DNA from: Prescottella equi | GTDB lineage: Bacteria > Actinomycetota > Actinomycetes > Mycobacteriales > Mycobacteriaceae | DNA: 64,000 nt | Reading direction: 5' to 3' | Assembly (NCBI RefSeq): GCF_002094305.1 | Contig: NZ_LWTX01000004.1 | Coordinates: 186,001-250,000 of the forward strand | In this document: piece by piece, positions 1 to 9,217 of the stretch | Layout: each line of letters opens with the position of its first letter | Position numbering within the stretch: the stretch's first letter is position 1 | Notes under the pieces: model-generated | The model's input: the letters and a program-made list of their open reading frames with translations, nothing else | Database searches by the model: none | What the model was told of the DNA's origin: nothing | Position numbers and translations under genes: made by a program

Positions 1-2914
1 GTGCCAGTCGGTCGGCGTCGGTCCGGGTCTCGGTGAGCGCGCTGCGCAGTCCTTCGACGGCTGCGTTGTGCGCACCCTCGGCCTTGCCGATCTGCTCGAC
101 CGCCGCGTCGTAGGCCTTGCGTGCCGCCCGCTGTTCGGTCTTGCATACCTCGATCCGCGCCCGCGCTTCCTCGAGATCGGCATCGATCTGTTCGGCGCTC
201 GCTCCCAACGCCTCGCGCAGCGTCTCGAGGCGCGAGACCTGCTGCGCGTAGTTCTCCTCGGCGACCGCTGCCTCCTCGACGAACTCCTCGGTGTTGCCGC
301 GGGCCTCCTCGAGCCGGTCCTCGGCCTCACGGTGGAGTTCCAGTTCCTTCTCGTGCTCCCGGCGGCAGCGCAACAGCTGTTCGCCCTGGCTCTCGAAGTG
401 CCGGATCGACGCGGCGAGGGCATCGACGTCACGGGCGTGGTGCGACACCCGATGCGCGACCGCGACGGCGCGAAGTTGCTTCTCCTTCGCCGTGTGATCG
501 GCGATGGCCTGGTCGAGTTCCTGGCCGGAAGACTCGGTCGACTCCGACCGGGTTCGCAGCGCTCCGGCCGCTTCGGTCAGCTTCTTGAGCGCGGCGAGGA
601 CGGCACCGGTGCGCGGAAGCGACTTCGCGGCGCCCGCGAGCGTGTCGAGCAGTGCCTTCGCGTCGCCTTCGACCGCGCGGGCGGCGGTCCGGGCGTCCTC
701 CGCCGCGGTGATCTCGGCGTCGAGTTCGTCGATGCGCTGGGCGCGGCGACGTTCGCGCGCCGTGGTGCCGATGTACTCGGCGTCGGCCTTGACGTGCCGG
801 CCCCGCGCTATGCCCTGCCAGAACCGTCCGTCGACTCCGATCCCGACGTGCGTGTCGCGGGCGCTGCCGTCGCGGTCCAGCGAGACCGAGTCGAGGATCG
901 CCCGGACCCGATCTTCGGGCACTCCGGTATCGCTTTCCACGGCGAGCACGTCGGCGAGGGTCGCGCCCTGCGGGCGGCGGTCTTCCGGCAGCGGCTCGAG
1001 GAACTGCTCGGACTCGATGTCGGCCGGCGCATCGTCGGTGGGAAGCACCCACCCGTCGAGGAGGTTCGCGGCAGCGAGCGCGGACTCGACGCCTGCAGCG
1101 ATGACGGGTTCGACGTCGTCGGCGAAGCGCACGAGACGCCACAGCGGAGCTCCGGGCAGCTCGCTGCGGTCCCCGGTGCGGGACGCGAATCGGGCAGGGG
1201 CGTCGTCCTTCTCGGCGGCGACGTGCTTGCGGTCGGTCTGCAGTTCCGCGATCCGGGCGGTCGCGGCCGCCTGCGCGGCGGCGGCCTCGCGGCGGCGGGC
1301 CCGCTGCTCGTCGAGCGCGGATTCGACGTGCTCGTGCAGCACGGTGCTCAGGCTGGGGGAGTCGTCGTCGCCGGCCTGCGCGAGCGCCTTGTCCAGTGCC
1401 GCGAACAGGTCCGCGGTCACGCCGATCGCGGCGTAGTCGGCGGAATGCTCGGTCCACCAGGAGCGCAACGCCGCCGCGCAATCCGCCCGGGCCAGCTCCA
1501 CCGTCGCCTCGGCTTCGGCGACCGCGGCCTGTGCGGCCTCGAGCAGTTCGCGCCCCTTGTCGGCGGCCCGGTCCGCGCGTTCGCGTTCGGTGTTCGCCTT
1601 CTCGACGGTGGCGAGGGCGGCGCGCACGGCGCGGACGTCGCCGTCGCGTTCCTCGGCGTGCCCGCGGACCGCGGCGATGATCTGATCCGATCGCGAGCCC
1701 TCCGGCAGCGGGGTCCACGCGATGCCGGCCTGCTCGGCGGCCTCGGCCAGTTCGGTCTCGGCGCGTACCAGTGCCGCGGTGGCGGTCCGCACCGATTCGG
1801 TGGCGCGCGTTGCCTCGCCGGTGCGCTGTTCGAGCGTGGCCTGCGCCTTGCGGGCCTTGTCTGCCTGCTGCTCGGTCGACAGCTTCAGCTGTGCCACGGC
1901 GGCCGCGAGGTCGTCGAGCTGCTGTTTGCCCTCGTAGGCACCCGAGCGTTGCAGGGTGTCGAGGTCGGCGCGGGCCTGCTCGAGGGCGCGCTCGGCGGCG
2001 GTGAAGCGGTCCTCGGCGAGCAGTCGCTCCTCCTGTCGCGACGATTGCAGCGCGACCGCCGCGTCGAGCACCGACCGGGCGCGGTCCACCGATTCGAGGC
2101 GTCGCGCCACCTGTTCGACGTCCGTGCGGGCCTGCTGCGCCAGATACTTCGAGTACACGGTCACGAAGCTCTGCGCCGCCTGATCCGCGGCGGCCAGACC
2201 CTCGAGGGCGCGGCCTACCTCCTCCATGTCGCTGAAGGAGCGGGCCGCCTCGAGCACGAGCTGCTCGTCGAGCGGGCGCAGACCGTCCGTGAGGGCCTGC
2301 GACAGCCCCTTGGGGTCGAGGTTCTTCGCCAGCTGCGGACGCCGCAGCGTCAGGATCAGGTTGATCAGCTGGTCGTACCGTTCGGCGCCGAGCCCGAACA
2401 GCCGCGCATCGATGGCGGCGCGGTAGTCGACGGGACGATCGGTGATCGCGTCGCTGCCGAGCTGTTCGGCGAGCTGCTTCTTCGTCAACGGCCGGTCGTC
2501 GTCGCCGAGGAGCGAGAAGTCCACGCCGACCCGGCCGTCGGCGACGAAGTACCACCGGGTGACCTTGTCGTTCTGCCGGCTCGCGCGCATGCCGATTCCG
2601 ACGGTGACGGCCTCGGGGTCGTCCTGCGGCCCGCGGGCGAACTCCATCCACACGTAGGAGTGCGCCGAATCCTGGCCCCGATACAGCAGATTGGACTTCA
2701 TCGTCCGCTCCTCGCCCGCGAACGGGTTCAGTCGCCGCGGCTCGATGCGGCCGTCGAACACGAACGGGAACAGCACCTCGAGCGCCTTCGTCTTGCCCGA
2801 ACCGTTCGGGCCCCGGAGCACCAGCCGGCCGTCCGCGAACGAGAACTCCTGGTCGCGGTAGTCCCAGAGATTGATGATCCCGGCGCGGGTCGGCTTGAAA
2901 CGCGCAGATGCCAT
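1..2914 (-). CDS. jetC: Wadjet/Ept SMC ATPase subunit JetC (TIGR02680-like), 3' end cut by window edge
   Basis: MukB/SbcC-like SMC ATPase, the motor of the JetABCD (EptABCD) anti-plasmid complex, which extrudes and cleaves circular plasmid DNA. The ATG at 2914 follows an AGAGG ribosome site and lies 21 bases after the jetB stop. The N-terminal head has Walker A GPNGSGKT at residues 35-42, followed by a region with LYRGQD and WMEF motifs typical of the TIGR02680 family. Alanine/glutamate-rich coiled coil fills about residues 240-500, a hinge-like globular part about 520-690, and a second coil reaches the edge. Only 971 codons are present; the C-terminal Walker B and signature motif lie outside. 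The order jetA-jetB-jetC with TIGR02677/02678/02680-type proteins fits the actinobacterial (type II, Ept-like) form as I recall it. The nuclease jetD would be expected just off the left edge. Confidence 0.85.
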   Translation of the reverse strand, partial: MASARFKPTRAGIINLWDYRDQEFSFADGRLVLRGPNGSGKTKALEVLFPFVFDGRIEPRRLNPFAGEERTMKSNLLYRGQDSAHSYVWMEFARGPQDDPEAVTVGIGMRASRQNDKVTRWYFVADGRVGVDFSLLGDDDRPLTKKQLAEQLGSDAITDRPVDYRAAIDARLFGLGAERYDQLINLILTLRRPQLAKNLDPKGLSQALTDGLRPLDEQLVLEAARSFSDMEEVGRALEGLAAADQAAQSFVTVYSKYLAQQARTDVEQVARRLESVDRARSVLDAAVALQSSRQEERLLAEDRFTAAERALEQARADLDTLQRSGAYEGKQQLDDLAAAVAQLKLSTEQQADKARKAQATLEQRTGEATRATESVRTATAALVRAETELAEAAEQAGIAWTPLPEGSRSDQIIAAVRGHAEERDGDVRAVRAALATVEKANTERERADRAADKGRELLEAAQAAVAEAEATVELARADCAAALRSWWTEHSADYAAIGVTADLFAALDKALAQAGDDDSPSLSTVLHEHVESALDEQRARRREAAAAQAAATARIAELQTDRKHVAAEKDDAPARFASRTGDRSELPGAPLWRLVRFADDVEPVIAAGVESALAAANLLDGWVLPTDDAPADIESEQFLEPLPEDRRPQGATLADVLAVESDTGVPEDRVRAILDSVSLDRDGSARDTHVGIGVDGRFWQGIARGRHVKADAEYIGTTARERRRAQRIDELDAEITAAEDARTAARAVEGDAKALLDTLAGAAKSLPRTGAVLAALKKLTEAAGALRTRSESTESSGQELDQAIADHTAKEKQLRAVAVAHRVSHHARDVDALAASIRHFESQGEQLLRCRREHEKELELHREAEDRLEEARGNTEEFVEEAAVAEENYAQQVSRLETLREALGASAEQIDADLEEARARIEVCKTEQRAARKAYDAAVEQIGKAEGAHNAAVEGLRSALTETRTDADRLA

Positions 2915-2935
2915 GCGAAAAATGCCTCTACTTCT

Positions 2936-4348
2936 CTAGGAGTGCTTCTCGGCGGAGACCGGTTCGTGGAACAACTCGGACTGGGCGCTCCGGTCGCGGA
3001 TGTTGACGACGACGCCACGGAACCGGGCGATCGGCGGCAGCACGAGTACGCCGCCGTCGACGCTGCGGACGAGCTGCAACCGATCGAGGAGCGCGACGGC
3101 GTTGCGGCGCAAGCCGTTGCGGTCCGCCTGCCACTGCGCGGCGAAGGTGCGCCCGAACCGGAGTACGAGTTCGTCGACGGCCCCGGTCACCCAGTCGTCG
3201 TCGAGGAGCGCGTAGCGGGCGGGTTCGATCGGGTCGTCACGGTCGTCGGCGGCGTATCCCGCCGACTCCGCTGACTCGGCCGACTCGAACGGGTCGGCCA
3301 ACTGCTCGAAGATCCCCGATCGGGGGATCGCCGAGTCCAGCCGCTCGATCAGCTCGGCCTGATCGGTGGTCGGCAGCGGGTGCCGGGGGAGCGGGGCAGC
3401 ATCGAGATCGAGGACCCGGTCGGCCATCTCGCCGGCCAGGAGCAACGCGACCTGTGCGATGGTGCCGGTGCTCGGGAACCGCACGTCGGACATCCGACCG
3501 GACGGATCGATCATCGCGATGCCCTCGGCGCGGCGCTCGGCCACGAGCCCGGTGAGATCCTCGACGTCGGCGGCGGTGCGCGGCAGCGCCAGCTGCAGTC
3601 GCTCGTCGTCGGTGAGGGTGTCGGCGTACACGACCGGACGCTCGACGAGGGCGCGCCGCATCCGCCGGGCGGTCTCGCGCGCGTCGGTGGGTCGGTAGGC
3701 GGTGATGTCGTCGTCGAGGGGCGCCGGCTCACCGGTGAGCAGCGAGCGCACCGACGTCACGTGCTGCAGTGCCCGGGGCGGCCGGAACAGCGCCACCACG
3801 ACCGAGCGGTCGATGTCGTAGAGCGCCTCTCCCGCATCGGGATTCGACGCCCATCCGCCCGCGTCACCGTCGGCGAGGACGATCGCGCCGCGCGCGGCGA
3901 GCCAGCCGACGGCGTCGACGAACGCGTCCCGGTCTGCCGCGCGATCGGTGGACAGTGTCACTCCGGCGACCTGCGTGGCCTCGGATGCGACGTGATCGGC
4001 CAGTTCCGACAGGGTGATCTGGTTGCCGGCGCGGCCGAGCGCGGCGAGGGCGAGCGCCAGGTACGCGTAGCGATGCCGGTCGAAGGGGCGATCGGTGCCG
4101 GTGCGGGCGGGCGCGCCGGGTTCGAGCCGGTCCGTCACTGTGAACAGGCGCGCGGTGGTCTCGGTGACCTCGAGTCGGTAGCCGAACAACTCGAGCAGGT
4201 CGTCGCGCAGCTCGGTGGCCCACCGGCGCAACAGCGGCAGCGCGAGGCGATCAGGATACGTCTGCGTCACAAGGTGATTCGAGAGGATCACCCGCGCGGC
4301 CCGCTGGTACGAATCGAGGTCGAGTGGGGAGACGGAACGGTTCCTCAT
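2936..4348 (-). CDS. jetB: Wadjet/Ept subunit JetB (TIGR02678/DUF2398 family, MukE-like)
   Basis: A 470-residue protein of the TIGR02678 (DUF2398) family, the MukE/kite-like winged-helix partner of the JetC SMC. It starts at the ATG at 4348, whose ATGA overlaps the jetA stop, so the two are translationally coupled. The N-terminus (MRNRSVSPLDLDSYQ, then LLRRWATELRDDLLELFGY) and the RHRYAYLALALAALGRA-type helix match the family as I know it. No catalytic residues are expected; it should bridge the JetA kleisin and the JetC heads. The C-terminal 40 residues are rich in charged turns. A larger in-frame opening runs upstream inside jetA but has no supporting start signal. Confidence 0.85.
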   Translation of the reverse strand: MRNRSVSPLDLDSYQRAARVILSNHLVTQTYPDRLALPLLRRWATELRDDLLELFGYRLEVTETTARLFTVTDRLEPGAPARTGTDRPFDRHRYAYLALALAALGRAGNQITLSELADHVASEATQVAGVTLSTDRAADRDAFVDAVGWLAARGAIVLADGDAGGWASNPDAGEALYDIDRSVVVALFRPPRALQHVTSVRSLLTGEPAPLDDDITAYRPTDARETARRMRRALVERPVVYADTLTDDERLQLALPRTAADVEDLTGLVAERRAEGIAMIDPSGRMSDVRFPSTGTIAQVALLLAGEMADRVLDLDAAPLPRHPLPTTDQAELIERLDSAIPRSGIFEQLADPFESAESAESAGYAADDRDDPIEPARYALLDDDWVTGAVDELVLRFGRTFAAQWQADRNGLRRNAVALLDRLQLVRSVDGGVLVLPPIARFRGVVVNIRDRSAQSELFHEPVSAEKHS

Positions 4349-5859
4349 CGGACGCTCACCCGCAGTCCGTCCAGGTGGAGCCTGCCGCGAGCGGTGTGCA
4401 CGACGGTCGATTCCCCGTGCGGGCTCAGTGTGAGCTTGACGCCGTTCTCCGACCCGGTGGAGCTGGGAACGGTTCCGGTGACCGGCACCCGGGCGGTGAG
4501 TGCGGCATTGAGCAGGCTGAGCAGGACGTCGGTCTCCTGCTCGTCGAGCACCCGGTCGTACGCTCCGGAAGCCGCCAGCGACGACGCCGCGATCGCCCGC
4601 GCCCGCTGGGCGGCGAGTTGTTCCTCCCGGAGGCGGCGGATGCTGCCTTCGTTGCGCTGCATGCGCGACGGCATGCCGGGCTGGGCGGCCCGGCCGGTCT
4701 CGGCGAGCGTGCGGGAGATCTCCACCGGAGTGGCGTCCCACCACGACCGGGACTCGGGAATGATGTCCGCGTCCGGGTGCACCATCGACAGGTGTCGAGG
4801 GCGACCCAGGTCGAAGACGAGCTGGAACAGCGCGTGGGCCGATTCCTCGTCCGGGGTTGCGGCGAACCAGCCGGCCAGGTGCCGCAACTGACTCTCGCGG
4901 CTCACGCCGCCGCGTCTGGTCTCGGTGACGCGGCGCAGCAGCGAGAGCACTGCCGCGATCGCGCTCATCGTGCCCTCGCGCAGCCTGTCCGACTCGCTCG
5001 GCCCGGCGGCCGCGACGAACCACTGCGCCAGGCCCGACCACCGCGCCCGCCAATCGGATTCGCGTTCCTCGCGGGAGAGGAACACCCGGTCGTCGCTCGC
5101 GGCGGCACGGGTGATCAGCGATTCGATGCCGGTCGCCTCCACGTTCTCGATCGCGGCACCGAGCTTCGGCGCGTACCGCGCGAGGTCGGAACTGAACTCG
5201 CGCATGTGACTGAGCAGCGCGTCCTTGTGCGAGAGGAAGGCCTCCGGCGTGATCTCCGTCGTGCGCACCAGATCGCCCAGCATCAGATAGAACTGGGCGG
5301 CGCGGGCCGCCATGTCGGTGAGCGTCGAATCCAGCCGCGCGAGCTTGCGATAGATGAGATCACCGTCGCCGCAGCGGTTCGCCTGCGCGAGTTCCTCGAG
5401 GTCGGACAACAGGTCGGGCAGCGCGAGCCGGGAGAGCGTCGCGTCCTCGAGCCGTGCACCCAGCAGGTCCTCGACCGCCCGGAACGCGAGGTAGCCGGCC
5501 TGGCTGAACTGGTACACGAAGTGCCGGTTCCGGTACTCGGCGAGCGTCGCGGCGCGGCTGCCGTCGTAGCTGCGTTCGAGCACGCCCCACGTGTGCAACT
5601 GGTCGAGCAGGGGCGGGATCTCACCGGCGGTGAGAGCACCCGACGGATCGTCGTCGGCGATACGGGCGAGAATGTCGGCGACCTCGCCGGCATGCAGCAG
5701 GACAACGTAGTTGGCACGCGCGTGGTCGAACGCCCGCATCACCCACAGGTAGTCGGTGCGTTTCTCCGCCGTGGTGAAGGAGAACAGTCGCAACCGGTCC
5801 TCGCGCACGGCGAAGTCGACGTCCGCGGCGGACGCGCGCGGGTCACCTGAATCGCTCAC
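4345..5859 (-). CDS. jetA: Wadjet/Ept subunit JetA (TIGR02677/DUF2397 family, MukF-like kleisin)
   Basis: A 504-residue TIGR02677 (DUF2397) protein, the kleisin-like subunit that closes the SMC ring and recruits JetB. The family hallmark N-terminus is visible (LFSFTTAEKRTDYLWVMRAFDHA), followed by a winged-helix segment with a PPLLDQLHTWGVL motif near residues 85-100 and a long helical middle. The GTG start at 5859 is supported by a TAGGCT -10 hexamer ending six bases upstream, implying a leaderless mRNA and a promoter private to the jet operon. The stop overlaps the jetB start. With jetB and jetC it forms a minus-strand operon leaving the window to the left. Subtype assignment (type II) is from memory of the family and less certain than the Wadjet identity. 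Confidence 0.87.
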   Translation of the reverse strand: MSDSGDPRASAADVDFAVREDRLRLFSFTTAEKRTDYLWVMRAFDHARANYVVLLHAGEVADILARIADDDPSGALTAGEIPPLLDQLHTWGVLERSYDGSRAATLAEYRNRHFVYQFSQAGYLAFRAVEDLLGARLEDATLSRLALPDLLSDLEELAQANRCGDGDLIYRKLARLDSTLTDMAARAAQFYLMLGDLVRTTEITPEAFLSHKDALLSHMREFSSDLARYAPKLGAAIENVEATGIESLITRAAASDDRVFLSREERESDWRARWSGLAQWFVAAAGPSESDRLREGTMSAIAAVLSLLRRVTETRRGGVSRESQLRHLAGWFAATPDEESAHALFQLVFDLGRPRHLSMVHPDADIIPESRSWWDATPVEISRTLAETGRAAQPGMPSRMQRNEGSIRRLREEQLAAQRARAIAASSLAASGAYDRVLDEQETDVLLSLLNAALTARVPVTGTVPSSTGSENGVKLTLSPHGESTVVHTARGRLHLDGLRVSVR

Positions 5860-5865
5860 CGTGAC

Positions 5866-5871
5866 AGCCTA
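5866..5871 (-). promoter_or_regulatory. -10 element of jetA, leaderless
   Basis: TAGGCT on the minus strand, ending six bases before the jetA GTG. It lies in the 49-base gap after the AbiEi-like gene, so the jet operon need not depend on read-through. No convincing -35 is visible. Confidence 0.6.
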
Positions 5872-5908
5872 GGGCGTCGGCCCTCCGACGAGCGAACACG
5901 CCGGTCGG

Positions 5909-6979
5909 TCACCGCGCTCGGCGCATCTCGCGGCGCCAGCCGGACTCGTCCGCGCGCATCGTCGTCAGCTGGTAGTCGGCGGCATCGGGGTGCCGGAACG
6001 GACCGGCGACGAGGTCCGCGTAGGCGTGCGACGGGGCGACGCAGCGCAGTCCCTCGCGGATCTGCATGCGCTCGAACACCACCGCCGACCACGGCGTGGC
6101 GATCACGACATCGCCACCGCCGTCGACGGGGCGCAGATCGAACTCGGACGCGAAGGCGTCGACGTCGTCGGCATACAGTTCGAGCACGTCGGGCCGGGCG
6201 TAGTCGGTGGCACCGATCCCGGTGACCGCGTAGCCCGGGTCCCCGCTGCTCGCGGCGAGTCGGGACCGCAGGTCGTCGAGGCCGTCGGGCGACGCGAAAC
6301 GCCGCGTGCGACAGGGCTTGCGATCGGTGGCCCACGCCCGCAGCATGTGCTCCCAGCGGACGTCGGTGACGGGGCCGCGGGGCATCCGGCTGAGGAGTTC
6401 GCGCTCGAAGAGCACTTCCACGACGCGGTAAGCGGCACCCGTCGAGGCGCCCGAGAGCTTGATCAATTCGGGCACCGACATTTCGCCGACGTGATCGGCG
6501 AGAGCGCGCACGACGCGTTCGGACGGCTCACCGGTGAGGACGCCGGACGGGCGACCCGGGCCGCGCCACGGGTCCGCGTCCGCACCCCGGTTCCGCACCC
6601 AGATCGCCGGCCGGTCCGCGACGAGCGTGAGGTTGCCCGTGGCGTCGGCGTAGGAGATGCCGTGCGAGTCGAGTTGGCGGCGCACCGGGTCGGACAGGTA
6701 GTGCGCGCACACGAACCCGCGGTCGCTGTCGGACAGTTCGTTCGCGATGCGGGCGATGTCGCCGCTCAGTACGCCCTTGGACGTCACGATCGCGTACGAG
6801 ACGGTGTCGCCGTCGGGGGCGGTGACGAGAAGTCGGTTGGGTGCGGCGGGGGAGCGGGGGCGATCCGCCGACACGGTCCAGCCGTTGGGCAGTGCGCCTT
6901 CCAGCCAGGCCACGGCGCGGCGGTAGATGTCGATGCTGCGCTCGGGGCGAGGATTCGGGGCAACGTCGGTGATGCTCAC
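5909..6979 (-). CDS. AbiEi-like winged-helix protein upstream of the Wadjet operon
   Basis: Hypothetical 356-residue protein resembling large actinobacterial AbiEi-type (type IV antitoxin-like) regulators. The N-terminal ~120 residues look like a nuclease-fold region that leads into GISYADATGNLTLV, a motif I associate with this group. A winged helix follows at about 150-210 (SVPELIKLSGASTGAAYRVV), then an alpha/beta C-terminal domain. No AbiEii nucleotidyltransferase toxin is adjacent, so if it is an antitoxin relative it is an orphan, perhaps a regulator. The GTG at 6979 is chosen because TACTGT ends seven bases upstream; other GTGs at 6988 and 6997 overlap that hexamer. It lies 49 bases upstream of jetA on the same strand. 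Function is inference; the fold assignment is moderate. Confidence 0.6.
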   Translation of the reverse strand: MSITDVAPNPRPERSIDIYRRAVAWLEGALPNGWTVSADRPRSPAAPNRLLVTAPDGDTVSYAIVTSKGVLSGDIARIANELSDSDRGFVCAHYLSDPVRRQLDSHGISYADATGNLTLVADRPAIWVRNRGADADPWRGPGRPSGVLTGEPSERVVRALADHVGEMSVPELIKLSGASTGAAYRVVEVLFERELLSRMPRGPVTDVRWEHMLRAWATDRKPCRTRRFASPDGLDDLRSRLAASSGDPGYAVTGIGATDYARPDVLELYADDVDAFASEFDLRPVDGGGDVVIATPWSAVVFERMQIREGLRCVAPSHAYADLVAGPFRHPDAADYQLTTMRADESGWRREMRRAR

Positions 6980-6986
6980 ATTCGTC

Positions 6987-6992
6987 ACAGTA
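6987..6992 (-). promoter_or_regulatory. -10 element of the AbiEi-like gene, leaderless
   Basis: TACTGT on the minus strand, seven bases before the GTG at 6979. It is embedded in GTGAC-TACT-GTGAC, a direct repeat of GTGAC around the hexamer that could be an operator half-site pair. Confidence 0.5.
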
Positions 6993-7154
6993 GTCACTCT
7001 GTGCACTACGGAACCAGTAGAAACTCCGAAACCTGAGCGGCGTGTCGCTCGGAAGTCGGTAGGGGACGGAACATGAGGAATTACCGAATCATCGCGGCGA
7101 ATGTCGCACGTTCGGGCGCCTGTCTCGAGATCGGCTACGGAGGTCGAGGGCGCT

Positions 7155-8306
7155 TCAGTCGGCGCGCGGGCCCCGGGGCATGAGCAGCGGCGGCAGGATC
7201 GCGAGAAGCAGCGCGGGCACCAGGAAGCTCGCGCTCGGATGGGTCGCGTACAGCGGGGTGAGGGTGAGCGGCGCGAGTGCCGCTCCCGAGAACCGGAACG
7301 ACTGCACCACCGACACCGCGCCGCCGCGGTTGCCGCCCTCGGCGCCCAGAACTGCAGCATTGACGCCGACCAGCAGGAACTGCGACGCGACCCCGGCAAC
7401 GAACCAGGCGATCGCCGCGACTGCGACGTAGCCGACGGTTCCCGCCACGGCCACGAGCGTGGCGCCGGCGACGGCGCCCAGCATGACCGTCCTGCGGGCG
7501 CCGATCCGGTCGATCAGGGTGCCGACCGGGCGCGCGGTGAGGATGCCTGCGACGCCGAAGCCGGTCAGCAGCAGCCCGCGGGCGGCCGGGCTCATCCCGA
7601 AGACGTCCTCGGCGCGGAAGGCGAGCAGGAAGCCGAGGCCGCCGAGGGCTCCCCACCCGAGCAGGGCGACGACACCCACTCGGAGCACGTCCGGCCGCAA
7701 CGCGTCGCGCAGCCGGGCTCCGGTGTCGGCCGGAATGGTGCGTGCGGCGTCGGGCAGGCCCACCGCGCCGAGCAGCGCGGCGACGAGGGCGATCGCGAGG
7801 AATGCCAGACGCCAGTCGGCTTCGGCGGCCAGGCCGCCGATCAGTGGGGCGCTGGTCTGCCCGGCCGCCTGCAGCGCGCCGAACGCGCCGAGGGCGCGGC
7901 CGAGCTCGTGTTGCGGCGTCATCGCGGCGAGCGTCGCCAGCAGCAGGGGAGTGGTGAACGCGTTCGCGCAGCCCTGGAGAACGCGGGCACCGAGGAACAG
8001 TTCGAGTGTCGGGGCCGCGAAACAGGCCAGCGACGCCGCGAGGTACACCCCGTACGCCACCCGCACGGTCCGCATCCGACCCCAGCGTGCGCCGAGCGTG
8101 CCCGAGACGAGCATGACGAGCGCGAACGGAAGCAGATAGGCGGTGAGCGAGGACGCCGCCGCAGCGGCGTCGGTCCCGAGTCCGTCGCCGATCTCGGGGA
8201 GCATCGACGTGACGACACCGCCGCCGAACGGACCCAGGAATCCGCCGGCGTACAGCGCCGAGCGTTGCAGCGTCGCACGCGGACCGGCGGCGCCGTCCGC
8301 CGTCAC
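7155..8306 (-). CDS. MFS transporter, drug/metabolite exporter type
   Basis: A 383-residue major facilitator with about twelve hydrophobic segments. The loop between segments 2 and 3 carries the MFS motif A remnant GARWGRMRTV near residue 72, and the equivalent loop in the second half reads GTLIDRIGARRTV. This two-fold pattern suits a proton-driven exporter. Substrate cannot be read from sequence. The GTG start at 8306 overlaps the stop of the PAC2 gene (GTGA), so the two are translationally coupled in one minus-strand operon. No regulator is adjacent. Confidence 0.8.
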   Translation of the reverse strand: MTADGAAGPRATLQRSALYAGGFLGPFGGGVVTSMLPEIGDGLGTDAAAAASSLTAYLLPFALVMLVSGTLGARWGRMRTVRVAYGVYLAASLACFAAPTLELFLGARVLQGCANAFTTPLLLATLAAMTPQHELGRALGAFGALQAAGQTSAPLIGGLAAEADWRLAFLAIALVAALLGAVGLPDAARTIPADTGARLRDALRPDVLRVGVVALLGWGALGGLGFLLAFRAEDVFGMSPAARGLLLTGFGVAGILTARPVGTLIDRIGARRTVMLGAVAGATLVAVAGTVGYVAVAAIAWFVAGVASQFLLVGVNAAVLGAEGGNRGGAVSVVQSFRFSGAALAPLTLTPLYATHPSASFLVPALLLAILPPLLMPRGPRAD

Positions 8307-9211
8307 GCCCCGAAACGCCCCGGTCCGCGGCGACGCAGATAGCGCTCGAACTCGGCCGCCAGCGCGTCCCCGTCGATCTTGGAGATCGCGTCGGAGATGT
8401 CGGTCTCGGCGTCGCCGCGTTCCTCGAGCGAGCGCACGTACTCGGCGATCTCCTCGTCGTCGCGGGTCATCTCCGACACCGACTCCTCCCAGTCCTCTGC
8501 CTGGTTGGGCAGATCACCGAGCGGAACCTCGATGTCGAGGACCTCCTCGACGCGCTGGAGCAGCGCGACGGTCGCCTTGGGATTGGGCGGCTGCGACACG
8601 TAGTGGGGGACCGCGGCCCAGAACGAGACGGCAGGAACGCCCGCCTTGACGCACGCGTCCTGCAGCACGCCGGCGATTCCGGTCGGGCCCTCGTAGCGGG
8701 ACTTCTCGAGGCTGAACTGCTCGGCGGCCTCGATGCTGTGCGCCGTGCCGGTCACGGGCACCGGTCGGCTGTGCGGGGTGTCCGCCAGGAGCGCGCCCAG
8801 GATCACCACCGTGTGCACGCCGAGCTCCTCGACGAACTCGAGCAGCTCGTCGCAATAGCTGCGCCAGCGCATGTTCGGCTCGATACCGCGCAGCAGCAGC
8901 ACGTCGCGGTCGCTGCCCGGAGGGGTGCACAGGGACAACTGGGTGGTGGGCCAGACGATCTCGCGGGTGACGCCGTCGACCTGCCGGATGATGGGCCGGT
9001 TGACCTGGTAGTCGTAGTAGTCCTCGGAGTCCAGCTCGGCGAGCGGCTTGGCGTCCCACGTCAACTCGAGGTGCTCGACGGCACCGCTGGCGGCGTCGCC
9101 GGCATCGTTCCAGCCTTCGAAAGCGGCGATCAGCACGGGATCGCGCAGGGGTGGCACGTCCGCGTCGGTTTCGTCCGCAGCGGAGGTGTCGGGGAACTCG
9201 GGTGAACTCAC
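8303..9211 (-). CDS. PAC2 family protein (proteasome assembly chaperone 2-like)
   Basis: A 302-residue cytoplasmic PAC2-fold protein. It opens with PVLIAAFEGWNDAGDAASGA near residue 25, then has VNRPIIRQVDG, LLLRGIEPNMRW and VVILGALLADTPHSRPVPV, all family hallmarks. The last 70 residues are acidic and helical, as in actinobacterial members. The family is named after a eukaryotic proteasome chaperone; a role in assembling the PrcBA core encoded 17 kb downstream is unproven here. The GTG at 9211 is set by TAGGCT six bases upstream. It is divergent from metH, with the two -10 hexamers only 26 bases apart. Confidence 0.82.
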   Translation of the reverse strand: MSSPEFPDTSAADETDADVPPLRDPVLIAAFEGWNDAGDAASGAVEHLELTWDAKPLAELDSEDYYDYQVNRPIIRQVDGVTREIVWPTTQLSLCTPPGSDRDVLLLRGIEPNMRWRSYCDELLEFVEELGVHTVVILGALLADTPHSRPVPVTGTAHSIEAAEQFSLEKSRYEGPTGIAGVLQDACVKAGVPAVSFWAAVPHYVSQPPNPKATVALLQRVEEVLDIEVPLGDLPNQAEDWEESVSEMTRDDEEIAEYVRSLEERGDAETDISDAISKIDGDALAAEFERYLRRRGPGRFGA

Positions 9212-9217
9212 CCACCC

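Noticed and set aside
68-3274. Long open frame on the plus strand opposite jetC and jetB
   Set aside because: It is antisense to clear family members, is Arg/Gly/Leu-rich with no domain, and results from high GC at third positions.
5909-6979. Calling the AbiEi-like gene a full type IV toxin-antitoxin module
   Set aside because: No nucleotidyltransferase (AbiEii) gene is adjacent; the neighbours are jetA and an MFS transporter.
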